DNA from: Cupriavidus necator
Lineage (GTDB): Bacteria; Pseudomonadota; Gammaproteobacteria; Burkholderiales; Burkholderiaceae
Assembly: GCF_013141915.1 (NCBI RefSeq)
Contig: NZ_SROX01000002.1
Coordinates: 62,001-126,000, forward strand
DNA length: 64,000 nt
Reading direction: 5' to 3'
The position numbers and the translations under genes are program-made. Under the pieces are notes generated by a model. It was given only the letters and a program-made list of their open reading frames with translations, did not search any database and had not been told where the DNA came from. Numbering within the stretch: the stretch's first letter is position 1; each line of letters starts with the position of its first letter. Below, piece after piece: positions 26,658-37,180 of the stretch.

Positions 26658-27431
26658 ATGAAGCTACGCATCCTGAGCGACCTCCACATCGAACACAATC
26701 TCCCCGACTCCGTGCCCGCGTGCGAGGCCGACGTCGTGATACTGGCCGGCGACATCGCCAATGGCCGCGACGGCATCGACTGGGCCGTCAGCACGTTCAG
26801 CCAGCCGGTGGTCTATGTGCCGGGCAACCACGAGTACTACGAGAGCAGTTTCGATGTCGTAGACCAGAAAATGGCCGAGGCCGCCGCAGCGCATCCGCAG
26901 GTGCGGCTGCTCAATGGCGGCGTGGCCGAATTCGACGGCGTGCGGGTCATCGGCACAACCTGGTGGACCGATTACACCCTGTTCGGCTTGGATCGGCGCG
27001 ACGAGGCGATGCAGGCCTGCGCGAAAGCGATGTTCGACCACCGGTTAATCGAGGTCCGCGGCGACGACGGCCGGATGCGCCAGTTCACGCCGCAGGACGC
27101 CCTCGCGCGCCACCGGGCCGCGTCCGACTGGCTGTCGGCTCAGCTGGCGTTGCCTTACGCCGGCAAGACGGTGGTGGTCACGCATCACGGCCCGGACCTC
27201 GGCAGCCTGGACCCGCGCTTTTCGCACGACCTCGTCTCCGGCGGCTTCCTGTCGCGCCGGCCCGACCTGGTGGCACGGGCGGACCTGTGGATCCATGGCC
27301 ATACCCACACCAGCTTCGACTACTGCGTCGATAACACGCGCGTGGTCTGCAACCCGCGCGGCTATGTCAGCCGCCGCACCGGCGAGCTGGAGAACAAGGC
27401 GTTCGACTGGTGCCGCGTGGTCGAGATCTGA
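26658..27431 (+). CDS. Calcineurin-like metallophosphoesterase
   Basis: A 257-residue cytoplasmic enzyme with the full metal-ligand set: LRILSDLHIEHN, VVILAGDIANG, VYVPGNHEYYES, VVVTHHGPDLGS and LWIHGHTHTSFDY. This matches the DxH, GDxxD/N, GNHE, H and GHxH motifs, so a dinuclear phosphoesterase is expected. The substrate is unknown. ATG 26658 has GGAG seven bases upstream; the frame is open from 26613. It ends convergent with groEL and shares a two-way terminator with it. Confidence 0.88.
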   Translation: MKLRILSDLHIEHNLPDSVPACEADVVILAGDIANGRDGIDWAVSTFSQPVVYVPGNHEYYESSFDVVDQKMAEAAAAHPQVRLLNGGVAEFDGVRVIGTTWWTDYTLFGLDRRDEAMQACAKAMFDHRLIEVRGDDGRMRQFTPQDALARHRAASDWLSAQLALPYAGKTVVVTHHGPDLGSLDPRFSHDLVSGGFLSRRPDLVARADLWIHGHTHTSFDYCVDNTRVVCNPRGYVSRRTGELENKAFDWCRVVEI

Positions 27432-27472
27432 CCCGGCCCGGCCCACCGACGACCGCGTCGACAATCCAAACA

Positions 27473-27506
27473 AAAACCCCCGCGGACTCGCGCCCGCGGG
27501 GGTTTT
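27473..27506. terminator. Bidirectional terminator between phosphoesterase and groEL
   Basis: AAAACCCCCGCGG and CCGCGGGGGTTTT are exact complements around an eight-base loop. The A-run on one side and the T-run on the other let it stop transcripts arriving from both the phosphoesterase gene (plus strand) and groEL (minus strand). Confidence 0.88.
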
Positions 27507-27546
27507 CATTGCAGCCTGCCCTTGCGGGCAGTCGGCCGGGGATGGA

Positions 27547-29223
<1,677 letters not shown>

Positions 29224-29237
29224 CTACAAGTAACGGA

Positions 29238-29528
29238 TTACTTGTTGACCACGGCCATGATGTCTTCTTCGCGCATGACCAGCAGTTCCTGGCCATCCAC
29301 CTTCACGCCCTGGCCGGCATACTTGCCGAACAGCACGCGATCGCCGACCTTGACGTCCAGGGCGATGTTGTTGCCCTTGTCATCCTTCTTGCCGGGGCCA
29401 ATCGCCAGCACTTCGCCTTGATCGGGCTTCTCGGCAGCGTTGTCGGGAATCACGATACCGGACGCGGTCTTGGTTTCGTTGTCCAGACGCTTCACGATCA
29501 CGCGGTCGTGCAGAGGACGCAGATTCAT
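29238..29528 (-). CDS. groES: Co-chaperonin GroES
   Basis: A 96-residue lid protein of the GroEL ring. It begins [16 protein letters not shown] and contains the mobile loop ([18 protein letters not shown]) and the C-terminal [19 protein letters not shown]. An upstream in-frame start at 29546 would add six unconserved residues, so 29528 is preferred. It is the first gene of the heat-shock operon. Confidence 0.98.
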
Positions 29529-29621
29529 ACGGACTCCTAGATACAAAGTGAGTTTTTGATCACAAATCGGCCGGCTACCGAGGCGACGGCCGTCAGAAAT
29601 GTTCAGGTGTCGCAGAGGCTG

Positions 29622-29648
29622 TTAGCACTCACCCCTGACGAGTGCTAA
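29622..29648 (-). promoter_or_regulatory. CIRCE operator for HrcA
   Basis: TTAGCACTC, nine bases, then GAGTGCTAA: an exact match to the CIRCE inverted repeat bound by the heat-shock repressor HrcA. It starts about 94 bases upstream of groES and abuts the promoter -10 box, so repressor binding would block initiation. Confidence 0.96.
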
Positions 29649-29676
29649 TTATAGGGACGGGGTAGTGGCATTTCAA
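29648..29676 (-). promoter_or_regulatory. Sigma-70 promoter of groESL
   Basis: On the minus strand TTGAAA (29676-29671) and TATAAT (29653-29648) are separated by 17 bases, a near-perfect housekeeping promoter. The -10 box overlaps the edge of CIRCE. No sigma-32-type promoter was needed to explain heat-shock control, though one could coexist. Confidence 0.9.
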
Positions 29677-30055
29677 GACAGGTGCCGAATGCGGGTTTTC
29701 CCGTAGGAGAGGCGGACCGCTGGCCGTGGCGCAGGATTCACGGAGACATGGCAGCACTTGGTGGTCTTGCCATCGGTGTTGCCTGAGCACGTACCGCCAC
29801 ACCCCCCTGCGGTAAAGCCAAAGTGAAGCCGCCACTCTGCTGTCGCAGCCCCATCAGCCGCGGCTCGCTCCACGAAAAGAAAAACTATCTCGCACGGACA
29901 CAATATCTGGTTTGCCCGCTCGCAAGAAATCGCCAAAAATTCCCGACATACAGTGTTCTGCTGACGCTAGAACCAGTGCCAACCCGGCATCTAAACCGTG
30001 AAGATTTCCTTCCGGTGACAAGCGTCCTTACAGACTTTGAACGGAGTAATGCGAG
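29677..30055. other. Intergenic region between groES and the SDR gene
   Basis: About 380 bases, more A/T-rich after 29860. It should contain the promoter of the SDR gene (a TTACAGACTTTGAACGGAGTAATG segment just before its start includes the ribosome site). A minus-strand frame at 29673-29936 encodes a cysteine-containing string but has no family signal. Nothing else stands out. Confidence 0.4.
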
Positions 30056-30829
30056 ATGAGCAACGAATTTGCAGGTAGGAAGCTTCTGGTTGTAGGCGGC
30101 ACCAGCGGCATGGGCCTGGAAACGGCGCGCATGGTGCTAGCCCAGGGCGGTAGTGCGGTGATCGTCGGCAACCGTCCGGAGAAAACAGAAGACGCCCGCA
30201 AGGAACTGGCGGCACTCGGCAACGTGTGGGCGTTGACCGCCGACCTGTCGGACGACGCCGGGCTGGCGGCACTGCGCAAGGCCATCGACGAAGACCATGC
30301 GGACATCGACCTGCTGGTCAACGCCGCGGGCGTGTTCTTTCCCAAGCCCTTCCTCGAGCATGAGGATGCGGATTACGACCAGTACATGAAGCTGAACAAG
30401 GCGTTCTTCTTCGTGACGCAGAAAGTGGCCGCGAACCTCGTTGCCGCCGAGCGCCCCGGCGCGATCGTCAACATCGGCTCGATGTGGGCGAAACAGGCCA
30501 TCGCCGCGACGCCGTCATCCGCGTACTCGATGGCCAAGGCCGGCCTGCATTCGCTGACCCAACACCTGGCGATGGAACTTGCGCCCATGCGTATCCGCGT
30601 CAATGCGGTCTCGCCCGCGGTGGTCCAGACCCCTATCTACGAAGGCTTTATCCCCAAGGCGGAGGTACACAGCGCGCTGCAGGGTTTCAACAGCTTCCAT
30701 CCGATCGGCCGCGTAGGCACGCCTCGCGATGTGGCCGAGGCCATCGTGTTCCTGCTCTCGGACAAGGCGAGCTGGGTCACCGGCGCCATCTGGGATGTGG
30801 ACGGCGGCGTGATGGCTGGCCGGAACTGA
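30056..30829 (+). CDS. SDR-family oxidoreductase
   Basis: A 257-residue classical short-chain dehydrogenase. The NAD(P) motif [11 protein letters not shown] lies near residues 14-24, LLVNAAG in the middle, the catalytic Ser in NIGSMWAK, and YSMAKAG with the Tyr near 157 and the Lys four later. The N-terminus carries a probable NADP preference (GNRP after strand 2). The substrate is unknown. It is followed by two small genes on the same strand, an ABM-like protein and an AhpD-like protein, suggesting a small detoxification or degradation cassette. Confidence 0.9.
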   Translation: MSNEFAGRKLLVVGGTSGMGLETARMVLAQGGSAVIVGNRPEKTEDARKELAALGNVWALTADLSDDAGLAALRKAIDEDHADIDLLVNAAGVFFPKPFLEHEDADYDQYMKLNKAFFFVTQKVAANLVAAERPGAIVNIGSMWAKQAIAATPSSAYSMAKAGLHSLTQHLAMELAPMRIRVNAVSPAVVQTPIYEGFIPKAEVHSALQGFNSFHPIGRVGTPRDVAEAIVFLLSDKASWVTGAIWDVDGGVMAGRN

Positions 30830-30905
30830 TGCGCGCGGGGCAGTGCCACGAGCCTGCCCTGCATCGCCCCCGCGAGACCCCTTTACCTGGCAAGGAGAAA
30901 CAAAA

Positions 30906-31187
30906 TTGACCTATCTGCAGATCACTCTCAAGATCGCCGAAGCCAACCGCGGCGCTGCGGCTGGCATCTACCAGAAGTACAAGGCCCCGTTCCTCGCCAC
31001 CGTCGCCGGCGCCCGGTCCAAGGAACTGCTGGTGCGCGAAGCAGACCTGCAAGTGCTGCACGGCTTTGACTCCAGGGAAAGCGCCGAAGCCTATCTGCGC
31101 AGCGAGCTGTTTACCGCCGATGTGGTCGCCAGCCTCAAGCCGCTGCTCGACGCCGCGCCAGACGTCCGTATCTACCAGGTCGCATGA
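30906..31187 (+). CDS. Small ABM-like protein with TTG start
   Basis: A 93-residue protein with the length and alternating pattern of the dimeric alpha/beta barrel (antibiotic-biosynthesis monooxygenase-like) fold: ITLKIAEANRGAA, KELLVREADLQVLHGFDSRESAEAYL. Family assignment is tentative. TTG 30906 is taken as the start because AAGGAGAAACAAAA stands just before it and no ATG gives a sensible N-terminus. It lies between the SDR gene and the AhpD-like gene. Confidence 0.65.
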   Translation: MTYLQITLKIAEANRGAAAGIYQKYKAPFLATVAGARSKELLVREADLQVLHGFDSRESAEAYLRSELFTADVVASLKPLLDAAPDVRIYQVA

Positions 31188-31246
31188 TCCTTCATGGCGG
31201 GACGCCGTTCTGGCGTCCGCCATCCAACCCAACCGGAACCACAGCA

Positions 31247-31588
31247 ATGATGCAAGATTGGAATGCCTATCGCGACGCCCTTCTGGAACGCGTGGGCGAG
31301 TTCGCCCAACAGAGCCCCGATGTCATGCGCGGCTTGCAGACGATCGACAACGCAGCGGTCAAGACCGGCCATCTCGATCCCAAAATGCATGAGCTGATTG
31401 CGCTGGCCGTGGCGGTGACCACCCGGTGCGACGGCTGCATTTCGGTGCACACCAAAAAGGCCGTGGAGCATGGCGCCACGCTGGGCGAAATCTCGGAAGC
31501 CCTGGGCGTCGCGGTCGCGCTGAACGCGGGTGCTGCACTGACCTACTCGGCGCGCGTGCTGGAAGCCCACGCACAGCTGCCCAGGTAG
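31247..31588 (+). CDS. Carboxymuconolactone decarboxylase / AhpD-family protein
   Basis: A 113-residue all-helical CMD-domain protein with the peroxidase-type CxxC motif and downstream His in CDGCISVHTKKAVEHGAT (Cys residues near 61 and 64). AhpD-like proteins reduce peroxides or act as thiol-disulfide partners. ATG 31247 and ATG 31250 are adjacent alternatives, while the open frame from 31184 has no conserved residues. It ends the SDR-ABM-CMD cassette and is convergent with the following LysR gene. Confidence 0.85.
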   Translation: MMQDWNAYRDALLERVGEFAQQSPDVMRGLQTIDNAAVKTGHLDPKMHELIALAVAVTTRCDGCISVHTKKAVEHGATLGEISEALGVAVALNAGAALTYSARVLEAHAQLPR

Positions 31589-31669
31589 TTCACAGCGCGC
31601 TCTGGCCCGACCCGCCACGGGTACGATCGGAGCGCGCATCACCAGTCACAGGCCGCCAAACCGGGGCCG

Positions 31670-32587
31670 TCACTTCGCGGCGGTCGCCGTTTCATCGAAC
31701 AGCCAATCGCGAAACGCAACCAGTCTCGGCAGGCTTGCGCATTCCGGGCGATATACGACGTAGTAGGCCAGCGTGGAAAGGCATTCGATGTCCGGGAAAA
31801 GCCGAACCAGCCGGCCTGACGCCAGATCGTCCCTCGCCATGACGCTGCGGCCCAGCGCCACGCCATGGCCATCGATCGCCGCCTGCAAGACCGCCGCCGA
31901 ATTATTGATCCTCATGCCGCGCTTGGCGCCGACCCCCTCGATGCCGGCTGCCTTGAGCCAGGCATCCCATGAGGCAAAGCCGGCATGGCTGGGGACCGAG
32001 AGGTCATGAATCAGCGTGACGCTGGCGAGATCGGCCGGCTTTCTGATCCGTTTGCCGCGGGCATATTCGGGCGAGCAGACGGGATAGATCTGTTCGTCCA
32101 TCAGCTTCTCGGCGGTCACGTCCGGCCATTGCCCCGCGCCATAGCGAACGCCGATATCGATGCCATGGGCGGCGAAATCCAGCGGTTTGAGATTGGTGTC
32201 CAGCCGCACGTCGGTATCTGGCCACCGGGCGTGAAAGCGTTCGATGCGCGGGAGCAGCCATTTGGCGGCGAAAGCCGGACTGGTTGTCACCGTCAGGATG
32301 CCGTTCGCAGAGCCCTCCTTCAGCCGGTCCAGGCCGACGGCAAGCCGGTCAAAACCCGCGCGAATGTCGGGCAGCGCGCGTTCCGCCACTTCGGTCAGAA
32401 CCAGGCGTGCGCGGCCCTTTGCCTGCCGATGGAACAGCGGGGTACCAAGCCAGTCTTCCAGGCTGCGCACAAGCTGGCCAATGGCTGCGGGCGTGACATT
32501 CAGTTCCGCTGCGGCGGCCGAAAAGCTCTGATGCCGGGCACTGGCTTCAAAGGCGCGCAGGGCATTGAGATAAACCGGGGACTTCAT
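31670..32587 (-). CDS. LysR-family regulator (GcvA-like)
   Basis: A 305-residue LysR protein. The HTH reads LNALRAFEASARHQSFSAAA and LNVTPAAIGQLVRSLEDWLG, followed by a GcvA-type effector domain (HGIDIGVRYGAGQWPDVTAEKL). The start at 32587 fits the family N-terminus (MKSPVYLNALRAF) but lacks a Shine-Dalgarno sequence. The frame stays open to 32638. It converges on the SDR cassette, and whether it controls that cassette cannot be told from position alone. Confidence 0.85.
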   Translation of the reverse strand: MKSPVYLNALRAFEASARHQSFSAAAAELNVTPAAIGQLVRSLEDWLGTPLFHRQAKGRARLVLTEVAERALPDIRAGFDRLAVGLDRLKEGSANGILTVTTSPAFAAKWLLPRIERFHARWPDTDVRLDTNLKPLDFAAHGIDIGVRYGAGQWPDVTAEKLMDEQIYPVCSPEYARGKRIRKPADLASVTLIHDLSVPSHAGFASWDAWLKAAGIEGVGAKRGMRINNSAAVLQAAIDGHGVALGRSVMARDDLASGRLVRLFPDIECLSTLAYYVVYRPECASLPRLVAFRDWLFDETATAAK

Positions 32588-32777
32588 GGGGGGAAAGTTT
32601 TTCTTGACGTACGCGAAGGTTAGCACGGTCGCGGCCATGCTGATGCAGCGGCTTTCGTGGGGAATTTAACCGCCCTATTCTGTTTGCCTGGCCTGCTGCG
32701 GGAAGGAGAAACCGACAGATTTTCTTTCTCTCGCAAAGCCCGGTTCGAGCCGGCGTTTGCGAAACATTGAGGCGGCG

Positions 32778-33737
32778 CTAAAAACTTGCGGCGAGGCCAA
32801 ACGACACGCCGGAGACGTTATTGCCGAAGACATAGCGCACCACCGCGCGGATGCGGGTCACAAAGACTTCGTGGGCACTGGTGTCGAGCTCGAGGCCGGT
32901 GCCTAGCGTGGTGAGGTAGTTGAACCCCAGCGCCCCCGCCTGGTTGCCGAAGTAATGCGAGTGCGACAGCTCCAGCACGTAGCGCACCGGCCGGTCGAGG
33001 GCACGCATCCCGGTCGGGGCCCGCCAGCGCGCATACAGGCTGGCGGTTTGCGCGGCGGACGAGGCCTCGACCCCGGACGAACCGCCGAAGCTGCGCAGGT
33101 AAATGTTGGTATAGCGCAGTTCCACGTCGATATCGCGGTTGTCGCGGTGGCTTTCCCATTCCAGCATCACCGATCCGCCCAGGCCATAGGCATTCATCGC
33201 GCCGTCGTCGAGGAAGGCGATGTCGCGGTCGGTCTTTTGCTCGACCGCGAACTGGGCGATGGACAGGTCGCTGGCGACGCGGCCCAGCGATGCGTTGAAG
33301 ATCGGGCGGAACACCAGTTCCTTGCTGGGGATGAGGGGAAAGTCCCAGCCTATGCCGACCGTGCCCGCAAAGGTGTTCCACTTCGCGGGCAGCCGGCGCG
33401 ATTCCTGCCCATTGCTGGCGACAAAGGCGGGATCGTAGCGGTTATAGGCAATCGAACCCTCCAGATAGAGCGGAAATGACTGGCTTAGCGTGAAGCCGCC
33501 GCCAAGCTGCCACAGGGTCAGGTCGGGATTGTCGGTACTGGCATTGCTGATCGAAAGCGAGCTGGAAGCCAGGTCCGGCACGACCGCAAACGACATCAAC
33601 GTCAGCACCGCGTTGGACTGCTTCTGCACATTGGTGCCGACCACGCGGAACGCCGGCTCTGCCTGGGCCCGGGCGGGCGTTGGCGCGGCCGCCAGGCCCG
33701 CCAGCAGCATGAACACCAGGTGGCCTTGCGCTCGCAT
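32778..33737 (-). CDS. Outer-membrane beta-barrel-like protein
   Basis: A 319-residue exported protein. The signal peptide (LLAGLAAAPTPARAQA) is followed by alternating short amphipathic strands and a final aromatic residue (FGLAASF), features of outer-membrane barrels. Blocks such as FRPIFNASLGR and ELRYTNIYLRSFGG recur in proteins annotated as autotransporter-domain or hypothetical outer-membrane proteins. No passenger domain or function is visible. Confidence 0.65.
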   Translation of the reverse strand: MRAQGHLVFMLLAGLAAAPTPARAQAEPAFRVVGTNVQKQSNAVLTLMSFAVVPDLASSSLSISNASTDNPDLTLWQLGGGFTLSQSFPLYLEGSIAYNRYDPAFVASNGQESRRLPAKWNTFAGTVGIGWDFPLIPSKELVFRPIFNASLGRVASDLSIAQFAVEQKTDRDIAFLDDGAMNAYGLGGSVMLEWESHRDNRDIDVELRYTNIYLRSFGGSSGVEASSAAQTASLYARWRAPTGMRALDRPVRYVLELSHSHYFGNQAGALGFNYLTTLGTGLELDTSAHEVFVTRIRAVVRYVFGNNVSGVSFGLAASF

Positions 33738-34085
33738 CGTCTACCCCGTCCGCTCTTATGCCATCACACGCTACGTTGCCACGATCACAAGCCTGCCCTC
33801 GGCTGCCAGTCCAGGCTTGCGTCGCAGCCATGGTGGCGGAAGTGCGGCAACGGCAGAAGTGAATCTTCTTTCCGGCGCGTTAAAGAATCTCGAAACGCGC
33901 ATGCCTTGCCCGGGACGTTTGTAGGAGCAATTCCGGCGTCTCATCGGCGCATGCCTGACAGCGGGAACCCGTCCCGCTGCCTAGACTGGCCTTGTCGCCG
34001 CATGGCCTGTCCGGCAGGCGTGTGCGGCATACGTCGCGCCTGGCCCCAGTGGCCGGCGCTTCCGACCCTAACCTGGAGGTATTCC
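33738..34085. other. Intergenic region before the Ala/Pro-rich gene
   Basis: About 350 bases between two divergent genes. It should hold promoters in both directions, but I could not assign boxes with confidence. The long frames crossing it on either strand lack family features. Confidence 0.35.
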
Positions 34086-34514
34086 ATGGATCCGAAACAG
34101 CCCGCTCGCCATACCCGAATCGCCAGCGTGATTGCCGCAGGCCTGGCAGGCCTCAGCTGTGCCGCGGCCATCGCACAAACCACCGCCACGCCCGCCACCC
34201 CCGCTACGCCGGCAACCCCTGCCGCGCAGGGCATGCCCGCCACGCCCGCCATGCCGGCCATGCCGGCCACCGCGGCCAGCCCCGCCGGCGGCCAGGGCGT
34301 CACGCCCGGCGTGACCCAGATCCAGCCGCCGAAGGACCCGCTGGTCGAGCGCCGCGAGGCACGCCAGAAGGCGGCAGCCGAGTACAAGGCGAAGAAGAAG
34401 GCGGCCAAGGGCGAATACAAGGATGAAGTCGGCGCTGCCAAGAAGGAACGCAAGGTCGAGAACAAGGCAGCGGATGCAACGGCCAAACAGGAACTGGCTG
34501 CACCGAAGCAATAA
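34086..34514 (+). CDS. Exported Ala/Pro-rich, Lys-rich protein of unknown function
   Basis: A 142-residue protein. A signal peptide (IASVIAAGLAGLSCAAAIAQ) is followed by an ATP/ATPAMPA low-complexity repeat at about residues 30-75, then a charged helical segment rich in Lys, Ala and Glu (AEYKAKKKAAKGEYKDEVGAAKKERK) that could be a coiled coil. No family is recognised. The pattern suggests a cell-envelope spacer or TolA-like element. GGAGGT lies before the ATG. Confidence 0.65.
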   Translation: MDPKQPARHTRIASVIAAGLAGLSCAAAIAQTTATPATPATPATPAAQGMPATPAMPAMPATAASPAGGQGVTPGVTQIQPPKDPLVERREARQKAAAEYKAKKKAAKGEYKDEVGAAKKERKVENKAADATAKQELAAPKQ

Positions 34515-34692
34515 CAGCAGAGGTTCGGAGGGTGGCGGGCGCGGTCCGCCGCCCTTGTTCTTTCCGCCCCCCACTCACCACGTTCATCCCTGCGGCCCCA
34601 CCCGCATGCTGGTGGCTTGCAAGCGCGCCGATCACGCCTAGACTCGATGAGAGCCAGCTGCGTGTTCGTCTGCCCGGCTTGCCATCCGCGCC

Positions 34693-36231
34693 ATGCCCGT
34701 TGTCCGCCCACATCATTGGTTTGCAAGCCTGTTGCTCTCCGGCCTGATGGGCGCACTCAGCCTGGGCAGTACGTTTGCCGTGGCGCAGCAGAAGCCGCCG
34801 CCGGCTTCGCCCCCCGCCTCCGCCGCAGCTGCATCGGGCGCGCAGAGCATGGCATTCCCCAAGGCCCGCGCCCTCGATCTGGCCAACCAGCCTCGTACCG
34901 GCGACTTCGATGCCATGCTCAAGCGCCGCGTCATTCGCGTGCTGGTACCGTACAGCCGCACGCTCTACTTCAGCGACAAAGGCCATGAGCGCGGGCTCAC
35001 CGCAGAACTGGTGCGGGACTTCGAGCGGTACCTGAACAAGACTTACGCGGATCGCCTGGGCAAGCGCCCGCTTACAGTGATCATCATCCCCACCACGCGC
35101 GACCGCCTCCTGCCGGACCTGGCGGCGGGGCTGGGCGATATTGCCGCGGGCAACCTCACCGAGACCGAGGCGCGGCTGAAACTGGTGGACTTTGCAGCCC
35201 CGCGCGACCGCAAGCCGGTGCGCGAGCTGATCGTGACCGGCCCGAAATCCCCCGCCCTGAAGAGCCTCGACGACCTGGCGGGCAAGACCGTCCACGTGCG
35301 CCGCGCAAGCAGTTATTACGAAAGCCTGACTGCGCTGAACGACAGCCTGAACCGTGCCGGCAAGCCGCGGATGCAACTGGTGTTGCTGCCGGATGCCCTG
35401 GAAGACGAAGACGTGCTGGAGATGGTCAATGCGGGCTTGCTGCCGATCGTCGTGGTCGATGACTGGAAGGCGGCGATGTGGGCGCAGATACTGCCTGGCA
35501 TCAAGGTGCGCCAGGACCTGGCGGTGCGCGAGGGCGGCTATGTCGGCTGGGCCTTCCGCAAGGACAGCCCGCAGTTGCGGCAGGTGATCGACAACTTCTA
35601 TGTCAACCACGTCAAGAAGCACGGCGTGGCGGAATACCTGCTCAAGCAAACCATGCGCCGGATCAAGCAGATCAAGAACAACACCGGGGACGCCGAATAC
35701 AAGCGCTTCCAGCAGACCGTTGCCTTCTTCGAGAAGTACGGCAAGGACTACCGCTTCGACCCGCTGATGCTCGCCGCACAGGGCTTCCAGGAGTCACAAC
35801 TCAACCAGCAGGCGCGCAGCCGCGTGGGCGCCGTCGGCATCATGCAGATCATGCCCGCCACCGGCAAGGAACTGAACGTGGGCAATATCCGGATGATCGA
35901 ATCCAATATCCACGCCGGCGCCAAGTACATGGACCGGCTGATGACGAAGTACTTCCCCGACGCGCATTTCTCGGAGTCCGACCGGCCGCTGTTCGCCTTC
36001 GCCAGCTACAACGCCGGGCCCGGCAATATCGCCAAGATGCGCAAGGAGGCTGCGGCGCGCGGGCTGGACCCCGACAAGTGGTTCAACAATGTCGAGATCG
36101 TGGTGGCTGAGAAGATCGGCATCGAAACCACCACCTACGTGCGCAACATCTACAAGTACTACGCGGCCTACCGGCTCATGCAGGACAGGGAGGCCGCGCG
36201 GGAGCGGGCACTGAAGGAAGTCCGGAAGTAG
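34693..36231 (+). CDS. mltF: MltF-like lytic transglycosylase
   Basis: A 512-residue periplasmic protein with a signal peptide (LLLSGLMGALSLGSTFAVAQ). A solute-binding-type regulatory domain covers about residues 60-300 (DAMLKRRVIRVLVPYSRTLYF). A C-terminal SLT domain has the catalytic Glu in FQESQLNQQARSRVGAVGIMQIM near residue 366 and ASYNAGPGNI. MltF cleaves peptidoglycan glycan strands to form 1,6-anhydromuropeptides. Unlike E. coli MltF it appears soluble or weakly attached, since no lipobox is present. Confidence 0.85.
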   Translation: MPVVRPHHWFASLLLSGLMGALSLGSTFAVAQQKPPPASPPASAAAASGAQSMAFPKARALDLANQPRTGDFDAMLKRRVIRVLVPYSRTLYFSDKGHERGLTAELVRDFERYLNKTYADRLGKRPLTVIIIPTTRDRLLPDLAAGLGDIAAGNLTETEARLKLVDFAAPRDRKPVRELIVTGPKSPALKSLDDLAGKTVHVRRASSYYESLTALNDSLNRAGKPRMQLVLLPDALEDEDVLEMVNAGLLPIVVVDDWKAAMWAQILPGIKVRQDLAVREGGYVGWAFRKDSPQLRQVIDNFYVNHVKKHGVAEYLLKQTMRRIKQIKNNTGDAEYKRFQQTVAFFEKYGKDYRFDPLMLAAQGFQESQLNQQARSRVGAVGIMQIMPATGKELNVGNIRMIESNIHAGAKYMDRLMTKYFPDAHFSESDRPLFAFASYNAGPGNIAKMRKEAAARGLDPDKWFNNVEIVVAEKIGIETTTYVRNIYKYYAAYRLMQDREAARERALKEVRK

Positions 36232-36308
36232 CCTGCCGCCGGCGCCCGCGCTGGCGGGACGGCGGTGGAACCGGGGCGCGCCAACCTGCGCCCGGCCATG
36301 CACAAGGA

Positions 36309-36596
36309 TCAGTCGGCCAGGCCGCTGCTGTCGATATAGCCCAGCGCATCGCGCACCGCGCGCCGGGCCCTGAGCACATAGCAGACCTGGCGCTCGCGGA
36401 TGGACAGTGCCACCACTTCAGCCTGCATCAGTTCCTGGAACATGTGTGCGGCACGCGGCAGGCTGAGCCCGACCAGTTGCGCCAGAGCAGCGGCGGGCAG
36501 CCCGTCCTCGCCGGCTTCCAGCAGCGCGCGGCAGATCGTGGCCCGCGCGGGTTCGGTCATCAGGGCAAGCGTCAGCGCGCTCTCTTGGGTCTCCAT
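36309..36596 (-). CDS. Small ArsR-type winged-helix regulator
   Basis: A 95-residue helix-turn-helix protein with an ArsR-like plan: LALMTEPARATICRALLEAGEDGLPAAALAQLVGLSLPRAAHMFQEL for the helices and VVALSIRERQVCYVLR for the wing. It lacks the ArsR metal-binding ELCVCDL box. The frame extends to 36707, but ATG 36596 precedes the conserved part. It sits downstream of the cupredoxin gene on the same strand, separated by about 200 bases. Confidence 0.7.
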   Translation of the reverse strand: METQESALTLALMTEPARATICRALLEAGEDGLPAAALAQLVGLSLPRAAHMFQELMQAEVVALSIRERQVCYVLRARRAVRDALGYIDSSGLAD

Positions 36597-36793
36597 GGCC
36601 ACACCTCGATCCTCTGGCGTTGTGCTGCGCCGCCCACCACGAGCGGCTGCCGGCCCTCTCCAGGTGCCGTTTCCCAACGTTCTACGCGGCTCGCAGGGCA
36701 AAGGCAATAGGGCCGCCCACGGGCTGCGCGATTACAACACCAGCGCTCACGCCCGCGGGCTCGCCGGCGATCCGACGATCCGACGGGCGGCGT

Positions 36794-37168
36794 CTACATG
36801 ACCTCGATCATGCCGTTCATGGTCTCGTGCGCCGATCCGCAGAAGATGTCGCACAGGAAGCCATAGTTGCCGCTGCCGCGCGCCGTTGCCGGCAGACGCA
36901 CGGTCGCGCCTGGCGGCACGTCGGCACGCACGCCGAAGTCCGGCACGCTGAAGCCCATGATCACGTCCTGTGCCGTCAGTTCGAATACGACCGACTCGCC
37001 GGCACGCAGCGGGATGTGATTCGGGGTAAAGACGAACTTGCGCGCGTGGACGCGAATGACGCGCGGCGCAGCCGCATCGCTCGGGCCGGTGCCGGCCAGC
37101 ACGGCCGCCCCGAGGCCAAGCATCCAGGCCAGCGCCGTGCGCCGCCCGACCATCGATGACATTCTCAT
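36794..37168 (-). CDS. Exported CuA-like cupredoxin
   Basis: A 124-residue exported protein. A twin-arginine-type leader (GRRTALAWMLGLGAAVL) is followed by a cupredoxin fold of cytochrome-oxidase-subunit-II type. The C-terminal metal loop reads CDIFCGSAHETM, the CuA pattern Cys-x3-Cys-x3-His-x2-Met. The upstream His ligand of CuA (expected as DVxHSF) is replaced: DVIMGFSVP has Met there. It may therefore hold a modified copper site or act as a copper chaperone. It follows the broken phosphoesterase by 12 bases and was probably co-transcribed with it. Confidence 0.72.
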   Translation of the reverse strand: MRMSSMVGRRTALAWMLGLGAAVLAGTGPSDAAAPRVIRVHARKFVFTPNHIPLRAGESVVFELTAQDVIMGFSVPDFGVRADVPPGATVRLPATARGSGNYGFLCDIFCGSAHETMNGMIEVM

Positions 37169-37180
37169 GGCCGGCTCCGG

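Noticed and set aside
29673..29936. Small Cys-containing frame upstream of groES
   Set aside because: No ribosome site or signal peptide, and the string resembles no family I know.
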